From NCBI GenBank assembly GCA_963837265.1, contig CAWIMQ010000006.1:248001-312000 (forward strand): a stretch of 64,000 nt of DNA, in the 5' to 3' direction. How positions within the stretch are numbered: the first letter of the stretch is position 1; each line of letters begins with the position of its first letter. Origin of the DNA: DATBLE01 sp963837265. GTDB taxonomy: Bacteria; Actinomycetota; Thermoleophilia; Gaiellales; Gaiellaceae. Positions 24,872 to 33,031 of the stretch are shown one piece after another. A program made the translations under genes and the position numbers. Under the pieces are notes generated by a model. That model saw only the letters and a program-made list of their open reading frames with translations, did no database searches and was not told the origin of the DNA.

Positions 24872-26155
24872 CTATGCCTCGACGCGCTCGATGTGGGCGC
24901 CGAGGCCGCGCAGGCGCTCGTCGATCCGCTCGTACCCCTTGTCGATCTGGTGGGCGGCGCCGATCGTCGACTCCCCCTGGGCGCACAGCCCGGCGAGCAA
25001 CATCGCCATCCCGGCCCGGATGTCCGGGCTCTCCATCCGCTGGCCGAGGAGCGTCGCCGGCCCCGTCACGACCGCGCGGTGCGGGTCGCAGAGGATGATC
25101 CGGGCGCCCATCATCACGAGCTTGTCGACGAAGAACAGGCGGCTCTCGAACATCTTCTCGAAGACCAGGACCGTTCCGAGCGCCTGCGTCGCGACCGTGA
25201 GCGCGATCGAGGTCAGGTCGGCGGGGAAGGCCGGCCACGGCCCGTCCTCGATCTTGGGGATGTGGCCGCCGAGATCGTCCTCGACGACCAGCCGCTGCCC
25301 GCGCGGAACCCGGACGGTCGTGCCGTCGATCTCGGTGTGCACGCCGAGCCGGGCGAACGCCGGCAGGATCGAGAGGAGGTCGGCCGGCTCGACGTCCTCG
25401 ATCGTCACGTCGCTGGCGGTCATCGCGGCGAGGCCGATGAAGCTCGCGACCTCGATGTGGTCGGGGCCGATCCGCCACCGGCCGCCCTGCAGCGCTCGCA
25501 CGCCGCGGATGCGCAGGACGTTCGACTCGATCCCCTCGATCTCCGCGCCGAGCGCGACGAGGAACCGGCACAGGTCCTGGACGTGCGGCTCGCACGCGGC
25601 GTTGCCGACCACCGTCTCACCCGGGGCGAGCACGGCCGCCATCACCGTGTTCTCGGTCGCCATCACGCTCGCCTCGTCGAGGAAGATCCGCTCTCCGCGC
25701 AGCCCGCCGGCCGCCCGCATGTCGTACCCCTCCCCGACCTCGATCTCCGCGCCCATGCGGGCAAACGCGTGGATGTGCGGATCGAGCCGCCGGCGGCCGA
25801 TCACGTCGCCGCCCGGCGGCGGCACCACCGCGCGGCCGAACCGCGCGAGCAGCGGGCCTGCGAGCAGGAACGAGGCGCGCATCCGTCCGCAGAGCTCGGG
25901 GTCGAGCTCCTGCTTGCCGACCTCCGCCGTGTGAACGCGAACCTCGTTCTGGCCCGTCCAGGCGATGTCGGCCCCGAGGTCGGCGAGCAGCTCGAGCATC
26001 GTGTCGACGTCCCGGATCCGCGGCACGTTCGACAGCGAGACGGGCTCCTCGGTCAGGAGCGTGGCGGCGAGGATCGGCAGCGCCCCGTTCTTGTTGCCGG
26101 CGGCCTTGATCGTCCCCGCGAGAGGGCGGCCGCCCTCGATCACGAACGACTGCAT
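24872..26155 (-). CDS. murA: UDP-N-acetylglucosamine 1-carboxyvinyltransferase with Asp in place of the active-site Cys
   Basis: MurA transfers enolpyruvate to UDP-GlcNAc, the first committed step of peptidoglycan synthesis. The 427-aa protein shows AAGNKNGALPILAATLLT, RMRASFLLAGPLLARFG and the loop PPPGGDVIGRR. Residue 117 in that loop is Asp, where fosfomycin-sensitive enzymes have Cys; the same change is known in mycobacteria and makes the enzyme fosfomycin-resistant. The ATG at 26155 gives the usual N-terminus (MQSFVIEGGRPLAG); GTG at 26185 is an alternative. Only short sequence separates it from the divergent HD gene. Confidence 0.95.
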   Translation of the reverse strand: MQSFVIEGGRPLAGTIKAAGNKNGALPILAATLLTEEPVSLSNVPRIRDVDTMLELLADLGADIAWTGQNEVRVHTAEVGKQELDPELCGRMRASFLLAGPLLARFGRAVVPPPGGDVIGRRRLDPHIHAFARMGAEIEVGEGYDMRAAGGLRGERIFLDEASVMATENTVMAAVLAPGETVVGNAACEPHVQDLCRFLVALGAEIEGIESNVLRIRGVRALQGGRWRIGPDHIEVASFIGLAAMTASDVTIEDVEPADLLSILPAFARLGVHTEIDGTTVRVPRGQRLVVEDDLGGHIPKIEDGPWPAFPADLTSIALTVATQALGTVLVFEKMFESRLFFVDKLVMMGARIILCDPHRAVVTGPATLLGQRMESPDIRAGMAMLLAGLCAQGESTIGAAHQIDKGYERIDERLRGLGAHIERVEA

Positions 26156-26190
26156 CACCTGCGAGGCGAGGACGCCGCTGGCCACCGCGG

Positions 26191-26196
26191 TAGGCT
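26191..26196 (+). promoter_or_regulatory. -10-like box for leaderless HD-domain gene
   Basis: TAGGCT ends seven bases before the GTG at 26204, and no Shine-Dalgarno sequence is present. This fits a TANNNT -10 with transcription starting at the start codon, a layout repeated at several genes in the window. Confidence 0.45.
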
Positions 26197-26203
26197 AGCG
26201 GAC

Positions 26204-26767
26204 GTGCCGAATCCGACCCGTGACCGAGCCTGGGACACGCTGACTCGTTACACGAAGAGCGAGGCCCTCCTCCGTCACGCCCTCGCGGTCGAGGCGGCCG
26301 TACGCTGGTACGCCCGCCACTTCGGCGAGGACGAGGAGCTCTGGGGCGTCGTCGCGCTGCTGCACGACTTCGACTACGAGGTCCACCCCACCCTCGACCG
26401 GCACCCGCAGGACGGCGCGCCGATCCTGCGCGAGGAGGGGTACCCCGAGGAGGTCGTGGAGGCGGTCCTGTCGCACGCCGAGCACCTCGCGATGCCGCGC
26501 GACACGCCGCTGAAGCGGTCGCTGTTCGCGTGCGACGAGCTGTCCGGGTTCGTCCACGCGTGCGGTCTCGTCCGGCCCGACGGGATCGCGACGCTCGAGC
26601 CGCCCTCGGTGCTGAAGAAGCTCAGGCAACCCTCGTTCGCAGCCGGCGTCCACCGCGACGAGGTCTACGCCGGCGCCGACCTGCTCGGCCTCGAGCTCGA
26701 CCGCCACGTCGCGAACGTGATCGCCGCGCTCCGGCCGATCGCGCCCCAGCTCGGTCTCCGCGGCTAG
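26204..26767 (+). CDS. HD-domain phosphohydrolase
   Basis: The 187-aa protein has the HD-domain metal ligands in order: SEALLRHALAVEAAVRW (first His), VVALLHDFDYEVHP (His-Asp) and DELSGFVHACGL. It resembles small HD hydrolases that act on nucleotides or phosphate esters; the substrate is unknown. GTG at 26204 is supported by the TAGGCT box seven bases upstream. It is divergent from murA and ends on a CTAG shared with the large secreted protein. Confidence 0.82.
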   Translation: MPNPTRDRAWDTLTRYTKSEALLRHALAVEAAVRWYARHFGEDEELWGVVALLHDFDYEVHPTLDRHPQDGAPILREEGYPEEVVEAVLSHAEHLAMPRDTPLKRSLFACDELSGFVHACGLVRPDGIATLEPPSVLKKLRQPSFAAGVHRDEVYAGADLLGLELDRHVANVIAALRPIAPQLGLRG

Positions 26768-29055
26768 CGGTTCTTGCTCTTGGCCGTGGGCGGTGCCTTG
26801 ACCACGCGGCGGACGTGGCTGACCGCCTTCATCTGGCGCGGTCCCGACCGCACCGTCCAGACGAGCGTGTAGGTGCCTCGCGGCTTGACCGAGGAGGGCA
26901 GCTTGAGCTGCACGACCGACGTCCCGCGCGAGAGCACGAAGTGCCACCGGAGCGGCTTCTTCAGGCCGGGGCCGGTCATGCCCGCGGTGACGATCGCCTG
27001 CGCGCTGACGGTCACCCTCGCCCGCACGACGCGGGACGACGAGGCGACGTTCAGGCGCGCCGGCGCCGAGAACACGAGCTTGTCGGCCAGCGAGCGGACG
27101 GTCACCGCGACCGGCTTGCTCGCGTTGCCCGCCCGGTCGTACGCGCGCACCTTCAGCTGCGCGAGGGTCCGGACGCTGAACGGCCGCGCGTACTCCACTC
27201 CTCTGGCGAGGGTCGGAGCCGATCCGTTCGTCGTGTAGCGGATCGTGCCCGGCCCCGAGCCCGCGCCGTCGGAGGCTCGCAGCGTGACCGTGACCGCCTT
27301 CCGGTACGCCGTCCGGAAACACGGCTTGCCGTTGCAGCGAACGGTGACCACGGGCGGCTTCGAATCGGGCACGAGCGTGAAGGACGTGCCCGGCGAGGTG
27401 AGGCCCGCGCCGTTCGAGGCGGTGACGGCCAGGGGCCCGGAGGCGGCGCTCGGCGCGTTCGTGAAGGAGTACGTGCGGCTCGGGCCGGAGCCCGCGACCG
27501 TGAACCCGGCGATCGCGGGGAAGGTGCGCGAGACGATCCCCGACTCGCTGTCCGACGAGGCGGCGGTGAGGGTGAAGCCGCCGCTTCCGCCCGGGCGGAA
27601 GTAGACGACGTTTCCGACTGCGGCCGTGTTCGACAGGCCGGCGAAGGTGAGGCTCGGCGCCGTCGGAGGAGTGGCGTCGACCTTGGCGTCGGCGCTGGCG
27701 GCAGACGCGGTCGAGACGTTGCCGACGTTGTCGGCGAGCTTGTACTCGTACCGGTAGCAGTTCCCCGAGGAGACGCCGGTGTCGGCGCCGCCCGAGAGCG
27801 TGACCGTCGCATAGGCGCCGAAGGCGCCGCAGGCTCCGTTCGTGAGCGGCGCGGACGCGCGCTCGACCGCGCCTCGCGAGGCGTCGACGCCGGAGCCGGC
27901 GTCGGTTCCGGCGCCGAGCGTGACCGGAACGGACAGCTTCGAGTACCACGGCCCGCCGGAGAGCGCCGCCGTCTGTCCGGTCGGAGGGGTCGAGTCGGCG
28001 CTGATCGTGACCGTACGGCTGGTGGTCAGCCCGCTTCCGCTCGTCGCGACCACCTGCTGGGCCCCTGGGGCGGCGGCGCCGGCGGCCCATGCGTAGGTGA
28101 CGGGGGACGAGTACGGCGAGCTCGCGTCGACGCCGCCGGTCGAGCTCGACCAGCCCGACGTCGCCGAGACGTCGGGGAAGGCGACGCTCGCGATACCGGA
28201 CACCGGGTCGCTGGCGGTCGCGTTCAGGCTGAAGGATCCGCTCCCCGCCGGGCGGAACCAGATCGTGCTGCTCGCGGCGATCCAGAACTGGTCGCTCCCG
28301 CCCGACACCTCGGTCGGAGCCGCGACTACGAGCGTCGGCGTGCCGGCCGCGACCTTCGCGTCGGCGGAGTCGGGCGACGCCGCCGAGCGGTTGCCGACGT
28401 TGTCGGCGACCGTGTAGCGGTACCGGTAGCAGTTTCCGGTCGAGACGCTCGTATCGGCGCCGCCCGAGAGCGTCACGGCCGTGTAGCCGCCGAACGTGCC
28501 ACACGTGCCGGCGGAGAGCGCGGCCGACGCACGCTCGACCGCGCCGGAGGCGCTGTCGACGCCGGAGCCGGCGTCCGTCCCGTTGTCGAGGAGCAGCGGC
28601 ACCGAGAGGGTCGAGTACGTGGGCCCTCCCGAGAGCGCCACCGAGTGCCCGGTGGGTGCCGTCGTGTCGGAGGTGACCGTGAAGTCGACCGTGTCGGAGT
28701 CCGAGTCCCCGTCCGTGACGGTGACCGTCTTCGTCCCGCCGGCGCTGGCGCTCGACGTCCAGCTGTAGATGTGCGAGAAGGGGGTGGTCGAGACGGTGGC
28801 AGAGTCCGATCCGAACACGGCCGGAAAGTCGACGCTGTCGATCCCGGAGGACGCCAGGGCAGCGGCCGTGACCGTGAAGGCTCCGGAGTTCGAGCCGGTC
28901 GGCGCGTAGAAGACGGTCGAGCCGGAGATGTACTCGAACGGCGACGCCGGCGTCTCGCTCAGGGTGATGCTCGGGCCGACGGCGTCGGCCAGCGGCTCGC
29001 CGACGACGACGAGGGCCACTGCCAGGCATGCGATGACGGCGGCGGCACGCTTCAC
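26764..29055 (-). CDS. Large secreted protein with alternating Ig-like repeats
   Basis: This 763-aa protein starts with a signal peptide (MKRAAAVIACLAVALVVVGE). Two repeat types alternate as B1-A1-B2-A2-B3. The A units (about 100 residues) open TAPTGHSVALSGGP / TPPTGQTAALSGGP and share SGVDSASGAVERASA and GNCYRY with two Cys each. The B units share FTVTA/FSLNA/FTLTA and SGI...FP strands. A chitobiase-C-like segment (RYTTNGSAPTLARGVEYARP) and a final beta-rich, basic domain follow. No catalytic motif or cell-wall anchor is seen, so it is probably an exported surface or adhesion protein. Confidence 0.75.
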   Translation of the reverse strand: MKRAAAVIACLAVALVVVGEPLADAVGPSITLSETPASPFEYISGSTVFYAPTGSNSGAFTVTAAALASSGIDSVDFPAVFGSDSATVSTTPFSHIYSWTSSASAGGTKTVTVTDGDSDSDTVDFTVTSDTTAPTGHSVALSGGPTYSTLSVPLLLDNGTDAGSGVDSASGAVERASAALSAGTCGTFGGYTAVTLSGGADTSVSTGNCYRYRYTVADNVGNRSAASPDSADAKVAAGTPTLVVAAPTEVSGGSDQFWIAASSTIWFRPAGSGSFSLNATASDPVSGIASVAFPDVSATSGWSSSTGGVDASSPYSSPVTYAWAAGAAAPGAQQVVATSGSGLTTSRTVTISADSTPPTGQTAALSGGPWYSKLSVPVTLGAGTDAGSGVDASRGAVERASAPLTNGACGAFGAYATVTLSGGADTGVSSGNCYRYEYKLADNVGNVSTASAASADAKVDATPPTAPSLTFAGLSNTAAVGNVVYFRPGGSGGFTLTAASSDSESGIVSRTFPAIAGFTVAGSGPSRTYSFTNAPSAASGPLAVTASNGAGLTSPGTSFTLVPDSKPPVVTVRCNGKPCFRTAYRKAVTVTLRASDGAGSGPGTIRYTTNGSAPTLARGVEYARPFSVRTLAQLKVRAYDRAGNASKPVAVTVRSLADKLVFSAPARLNVASSSRVVRARVTVSAQAIVTAGMTGPGLKKPLRWHFVLSRGTSVVQLKLPSSVKPRGTYTLVWTVRSGPRQMKAVSHVRRVVKAPPTAKSKNR

Positions 29056-29102
29056 GTTCCATCAATCGGCTGCACGGGCCCTCAGCTTGAGGGGGGATCC
29101 TC

Positions 29103-30179
29103 CTACAGGGCGTCGATCAGGCGCTCGAGGTCGCCGTCGCCCGTCCACCAGCCGCAGCAGGCGCGCAGCCAGCCGGTTCCCGGCAGGTCGCGGACGACGA
29201 CTCCCCGCCCCAGGAGCCGGACGGCCTCCTCTGCCGGGTCTCCCCCGGGGGTGAACGACACGAGCGTCGCCTGGCCGGGCGCGGTCACGACGTCGACGCG
29301 GTCGGAGAGCATCGCCCAGCAGCGGGCTGCGACGTCGCGTGCGTGGGCGTGCGCCCAGTGCGGGACCGTGCCGAGCGCGGCTTCGAGCCCCGCGAGCGAA
29401 GCCGTCGGGACCCAGCCGCCGTCGAAGCGAGCCGCGCCCGCCTTCGGCGTGTACGCACCCGTCTCGTCGTAGCGCTCCTGGGAGAAGTGGGTGGGCAGCG
29501 CGACGTGCAGCCTCTCGGGATCGCGCACGTACAGTCCACCGGTCGAGTCCGGGCCGCAGAGCCACTTCTGGCCGGAGACGGTGTAGAAGTCGTACGACGA
29601 CGCGTTCACCGCGATCGCCCCCGCCGACTGTGCGCCGTCGACGAGGATCGGGAGCGCGGTCGCGTCGCGCAGCTCCTCGACCGGCAGCAGGTTGCCGGTC
29701 TGCCAGGACACGTGCGAGAGGGCGAGCAGACGGGTTCTCGAGCCGATCTCGGCCAGCACGGCCTCGAGGGCCTGCTCGGGCGGAGAGTCGCGGACGCGGG
29801 CGACGCGGACGCGCGCCCCGGACGCGTGCAACGCGCCGAGCAGCCCGAAGTGCTCCGTGTCCGTGGTCACCACCTCGTCCCCGGGCCCGAGGCGCAGGCC
29901 CGTGACGACGATGTTGCAGCCGGCGGTCGTCGAGGCGGTCAGGGCCACGTTCTGCGGCGGGACCGCGATCGTCGCCGCCAGGGCCGCACGGACCCGTGCA
30001 CGCAGGGCCAGCACCTCGTCCACGTACGAGCGGCCGCTCCTGCCCGTCTCGAGGTCGGCCTGCTGGCGGGCGGCCATCGCCTCGACCGTCACCCGGGCGA
30101 GCGGCCCCGCGGAGCCGGCGTTCAGGTAGGCCAGGCGGCCGAGCACGGGGAACTGGGCGCGAGCCTCGTCGAAGTTCAC
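29103..30179 (-). CDS. Class V aminotransferase (cysteine desulfurase/epimerase-like)
   Basis: This 358-aa PLP enzyme has AYLNAGSAGPLAR near the N-terminus, the ASTTAGCNIVV cofactor loop, TDTEHFGLLGAL, ILVDGAQSAGAI (Asp binding the pyridine N), and the PLP Lys in VSGQKWLCGP. It matches the Csd/isopenicillin-epimerase-like branch; no SufS Cys loop is visible, so the reaction is uncertain. The GTG at 30179 overlaps the stop of the endonuclease-like gene. Confidence 0.85.
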   Translation of the reverse strand: MNFDEARAQFPVLGRLAYLNAGSAGPLARVTVEAMAARQQADLETGRSGRSYVDEVLALRARVRAALAATIAVPPQNVALTASTTAGCNIVVTGLRLGPGDEVVTTDTEHFGLLGALHASGARVRVARVRDSPPEQALEAVLAEIGSRTRLLALSHVSWQTGNLLPVEELRDATALPILVDGAQSAGAIAVNASSYDFYTVSGQKWLCGPDSTGGLYVRDPERLHVALPTHFSQERYDETGAYTPKAGAARFDGGWVPTASLAGLEAALGTVPHWAHAHARDVAARCWAMLSDRVDVVTAPGQATLVSFTPGGDPAEEAVRLLGRGVVVRDLPGTGWLRACCGWWTGDGDLERLIDAL

Positions 30180-30949
30180 GGCAGCTCGAGCTCGATCGGA
30201 GCGTGATCGGAGAGGAGCACGCCGTCACGGCGGCGGCGCTCGTCCGGCCAGACCCGCAGCGAGGACGGCGTGACGCCGCGGACGAGGATGTGATCGATGC
30301 CAGGCCCGGGCGGCGAGAAGCCGGCGAGGTCGAGCCGCTCTCCCGTGACGTTGAAGTCGCCGCCGAGCACGACCCGATCTTCTGCCCGCGCGAGCGACTC
30401 GACGAACACGGCCGCCCTGCGCGTCTCGGCGGCAGGGATGCGTGGATCGCCGGGCGAGCTGGTCGCGTGGAGGTTGGCGACGACGAGGTCCGGCTCGACG
30501 CGGACGGCCTGGCAGATCCGGCGCTCCTTCGCCCACGCCAGGCGCGCGACGAGGTCGAGCCCGAGCGCGCGGCTCTGCTCGCGCCGGAACCTCGCGGGGT
30601 TCAGCGCGATCACCTCGTGTGCCGCCGGCCGAAGCGGGTCGCCCAGGAGGATTGCGTTGCCCTGGCCGGCGAAGGCCGAGCGCAGGCGCCCCGGGTGGAG
30701 GGCGGTGAGCCTGCGGCCGAGGCCCGCGGGGATCGGAACCGGGCCGAGGGCGGGCCGCCGGGCGAGGTCGCCGACCGCGGTCATGCCGCTCCAGGAGCCG
30801 AGCACGCCGAGTGCCCACGCGGGGACCTCCTGGAGGAGAAGGACGTCGGGCCGGTCGGCGCTCGCCAGCCGCACCATCTCCTCGAGGCAGGCTGCGTGCC
30901 CCGGCGGCCGGGTGTTGCCGTGGAAGACGTTCCAGCTCCGGATCAGCAC
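30176..30949 (-). CDS. Endonuclease/exonuclease/phosphatase-family hydrolase
   Basis: The 257-aa protein shows the EEP active-site motifs in order: IRSWNVFHGN (Asn), VLLLQEVP (Glu), VVANLHATS, RVVLGGDFNVTG (Asp/Asn) and LLSDHAPIELE (Asp-His) at the C-terminus. The substrate may be DNA, a phospholipid or a sugar phosphate. The GTG at 30949 is chosen because earlier in-frame bases encode a low-complexity extension over the promoter shared with the divergent glycosyltransferase. Confidence 0.85.
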   Translation of the reverse strand: MLIRSWNVFHGNTRPPGHAACLEEMVRLASADRPDVLLLQEVPAWALGVLGSWSGMTAVGDLARRPALGPVPIPAGLGRRLTALHPGRLRSAFAGQGNAILLGDPLRPAAHEVIALNPARFRREQSRALGLDLVARLAWAKERRICQAVRVEPDLVVANLHATSSPGDPRIPAAETRRAAVFVESLARAEDRVVLGGDFNVTGERLDLAGFSPPGPGIDHILVRGVTPSSLRVWPDERRRRDGVLLSDHAPIELELP

Positions 30950-30991
30950 TGTCTTGCAGGCAGGGGCACTGGAACTACTGTACGACCCGCC

Positions 30992-32047
30992 GTGCGCGTC
31001 GTCCTCGTCGACCCACCCGCGTTCACCCCCCAGTACGACCACGAGCTGGCCCGCGCGCTCACTGCTGCTGGCGCGGAGGTCGAGCTCCTCACCTCACGCT
31101 TCCGGTTCGGCGCGGCTCCCCGGCCCGAGGGCTACCTCCGGAGCGAGGTCTTCTACCCGCTCTCGTCGCGGCTCTTCCGCCGCTCGCGCCTGCGCCTTCC
31201 GCTGAAGGTGATCGAGCATCCGTTCGGGATGGCCCGGCTGCACGCGATGCCGCGAGACGTGCTCCACGTGCAATGGCTCGCCGCGCCGCCGCTCGACGAC
31301 GGGCTCTTCCGGCCACGCGGGCCGCTCGTCTTCACGGCGCACGACCTCCTTCCCCGGCGAACAGCCAGGCGCGCGGCCCTGTGGCGGCGCCTCCTACGCC
31401 GGTTCGACCGCGTGGTCGTGCACAGCGCTCGCGGGCTGCAGACGCTCGCCGAGCTGGGCGTCGACCGCGAGCGGCTCCGGATCGTTCCCCACCCGGCGTT
31501 CCGCAGCGACCCGCCGCGTGGCGACGACGGCCGGACTCTGCTCTGCCTCGGGGCGATCCGGCCCTACAAGGGGCTCGGCGATGCGGTCCAGGCGGCGGCG
31601 CGCGTCGAGGGTGCCAGACTGCTGGTCGCCGGCGATCCGGTCGAGCCTGTCGAGCCGTACCGTGCGGCGGCCGGCGAGCGGGCCGAGTGGCGACTCGGCT
31701 ACCTCTCCGAGACAGACGTCGACCGCGCGCTCGGGGACGCGACCGTGGCGCTGTTTCCCTATCGCGCAGAGCTCGATCAGTCCGGCGCGCTCCTCCGTGC
31801 GCTCGGCGCCGGCGTCCCGGCGGTGGTCTACGACGTCGGCGGGCTGCCGGAGCCGGTGCGCGAGCACGGTGCCGGCCGGGTTGTCGCCGCGGGCGACGTG
31901 GACGCCCTCGCCGAGGCCGCCCGCGCCCTGCTCGACGACCCGGCGGCGCTCGAGGAGGCCCGTGCCGGCGCCCGGCGGGCCCGGGAGGCGCTGACCTGGG
32001 CGTCCGCCGCGGCTGCCCACCTCGAGCTCTACCGGGAGCTCCTCTGA
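30992..32047 (+). CDS. GT4-family glycosyltransferase
   Basis: This 351-aa protein has the GT-B fold: N-domain VRVVLVDPPAFTPQYDHELARA and VFTAHDLLPRR, C-domain RIVPHP, LLCLGAIRPYKGLGDAV and the late SGALLRALGAGVPAVVYDVGGLPE with the donor-binding Glu region. Donor and acceptor sugars are unknown. A TACTGT box (30976-30981) lies ten bases before the GTG. Its stop overlaps the CTG of the next gene. Confidence 0.88.
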   Translation: MRVVLVDPPAFTPQYDHELARALTAAGAEVELLTSRFRFGAAPRPEGYLRSEVFYPLSSRLFRRSRLRLPLKVIEHPFGMARLHAMPRDVLHVQWLAAPPLDDGLFRPRGPLVFTAHDLLPRRTARRAALWRRLLRRFDRVVVHSARGLQTLAELGVDRERLRIVPHPAFRSDPPRGDDGRTLLCLGAIRPYKGLGDAVQAAARVEGARLLVAGDPVEPVEPYRAAAGERAEWRLGYLSETDVDRALGDATVALFPYRAELDQSGALLRALGAGVPAVVYDVGGLPEPVREHGAGRVVAAGDVDALAEAARALLDDPAALEEARAGARRAREALTWASAAAAHLELYRELL

Positions 32048-32337
32048 CCGACTTCTCCGATCTGATCGAGCGCCAGCTCGGCTTCTTTCGCGAGGACCAC
32101 GCGAGGCTCCTCGAGGCGTGTGCGGAGGCGGAGCGCGCGTACGACCGCGCCGGGCGCGACGAGGCGGAGGAGCGCTACGCCGAGTACCTCGACCTCGTCG
32201 AGGAGGGGGTCTCCGCCCTCGCCGGGCTCCGCGACACCTATGCGGGGACCCTCGATCCAGCCGCTGCCGAGGAGTACGAGCGCGCGTTCGCGCGCGTGGT
32301 CAAGCGACGCCTCCCCCGGTTCGCGCTGGGGCTGTGA
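32044..32337 (+). CDS. Small helical hypothetical protein, possible CTG start
   Basis: The 97-aa reading frame encodes an acidic, all-helical protein (TDFSDLIERQLGFFREDHAR ... EYERAFARVVKRRL). The frame has no ATG, GTG or TTG near its beginning; CTG at 32044 overlaps the glycosyltransferase stop as CTGA, just as GTGA overlaps do elsewhere in this window. I infer coupled initiation at CTG. I do not recognise the family. GC-skewed codon use supports coding. Confidence 0.55.
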   Translation: MTDFSDLIERQLGFFREDHARLLEACAEAERAYDRAGRDEAEERYAEYLDLVEEGVSALAGLRDTYAGTLDPAAAEEYERAFARVVKRRLPRFALGL

Positions 32338-32396
32338 GCCCGGGTGCGAGCCGCTCTGCCGTTGCCGACCGGTCGCGAGCGTGAGATGCTCGCGGG

Positions 32397-32555
32397 GTGA
32401 GCCCCGGCGGCCTCCTGTTCGCGATCGTCTGCATGATCGTGCTCGAGATCCAGCATCTGCGCTGGATCTGGTGGGAGCACTGGGACTGCCGGACGTGCGG
32501 TGAGAAGAACAGGGACTGCCCGTGCGAGCGGTTCAAGTGGCAGATCTGGGTCTAG
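32397..32555 (+). CDS. 52-aa membrane protein with Cys4 knuckle
   Basis: From GTG 32397 the frame encodes SPGGLLFAIVCMIVLEIQHL (one transmembrane helix), RWIWWEHWD, then CRTC-GEKNRD-CPC, a possible zinc-binding Cys cluster, and ends in EPF-like EРFKWQIWV-type hydrophobic residues. A CGCGAGC...GCTCGCG inverted repeat (32374-32394) lies just upstream. The stop shares CTAG with the convergent membrane protein. The family is not recognised; Trp/Cys content and a clean helix make it look like a real gene. Confidence 0.55.
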   Translation: MSPGGLLFAIVCMIVLEIQHLRWIWWEHWDCRTCGEKNRDCPCERFKWQIWV

Positions 32556-33031
32556 AAGCCGCCGGCGAACGCGCCGACGATCGCGCCGTAGGCGACGTGG
32601 ACGAGCAGGGTCACCGCCAGCGTCGCCCGCCCGTAGTTGTGCAGCAGGAAGCCGGGCGCCTCGAGCAGCGGCGTCTCCTCGGCATCCGTCCAGGGCGTTC
32701 CCATGCGCGGGTGGATGACCGGTAGCACGGTGGTGACGAGCGTCCCGCCCACGAACGCGGCGTGCGCCACGCCGAGAACGGCACCGAGCCACCACGTCGA
32801 GCTCCCGACCGCCGCGAAGACGCCCGCGTAGCCGAGCGAGAAGGTGATGCCCGCCCCGAAGTTGAGGGCGAAGCCGATCACGCTGGCCCGGGCCCGATCC
32901 TCGGCGATGACGCTGCCGACGAGGAGCGCCAGGTCCATGCGGGTGAGGCCGAGCTCCTGGGCGATCCGCAGGCCGCTCGTCAGGACGATCGTCCCCACGA
33001 CGCCCCCGGCGAGGGAGCTCCAGACGATCAT
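32552..33031 (-). CDS. Four-helix membrane protein of unknown function
   Basis: This 159-aa protein has about four hydrophobic segments: SLAGGVVGTIVLTSGL, LNFGAGITFSLGYAGVFAAV, GAVLGVAHAAFVGGTLVTTV and AVTLLVHVAYGAIVGAF. Between them is a HPRMGTPWTDAEET loop. I do not recognise a function. The ATG overlaps the GH15 stop by four bases (ATGA), so it is co-translated with that gene. Confidence 0.7.
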   Translation of the reverse strand: MIVWSSLAGGVVGTIVLTSGLRIAQELGLTRMDLALLVGSVIAEDRARASVIGFALNFGAGITFSLGYAGVFAAVGSSTWWLGAVLGVAHAAFVGGTLVTTVLPVIHPRMGTPWTDAEETPLLEAPGFLLHNYGRATLAVTLLVHVAYGAIVGAFAGGF

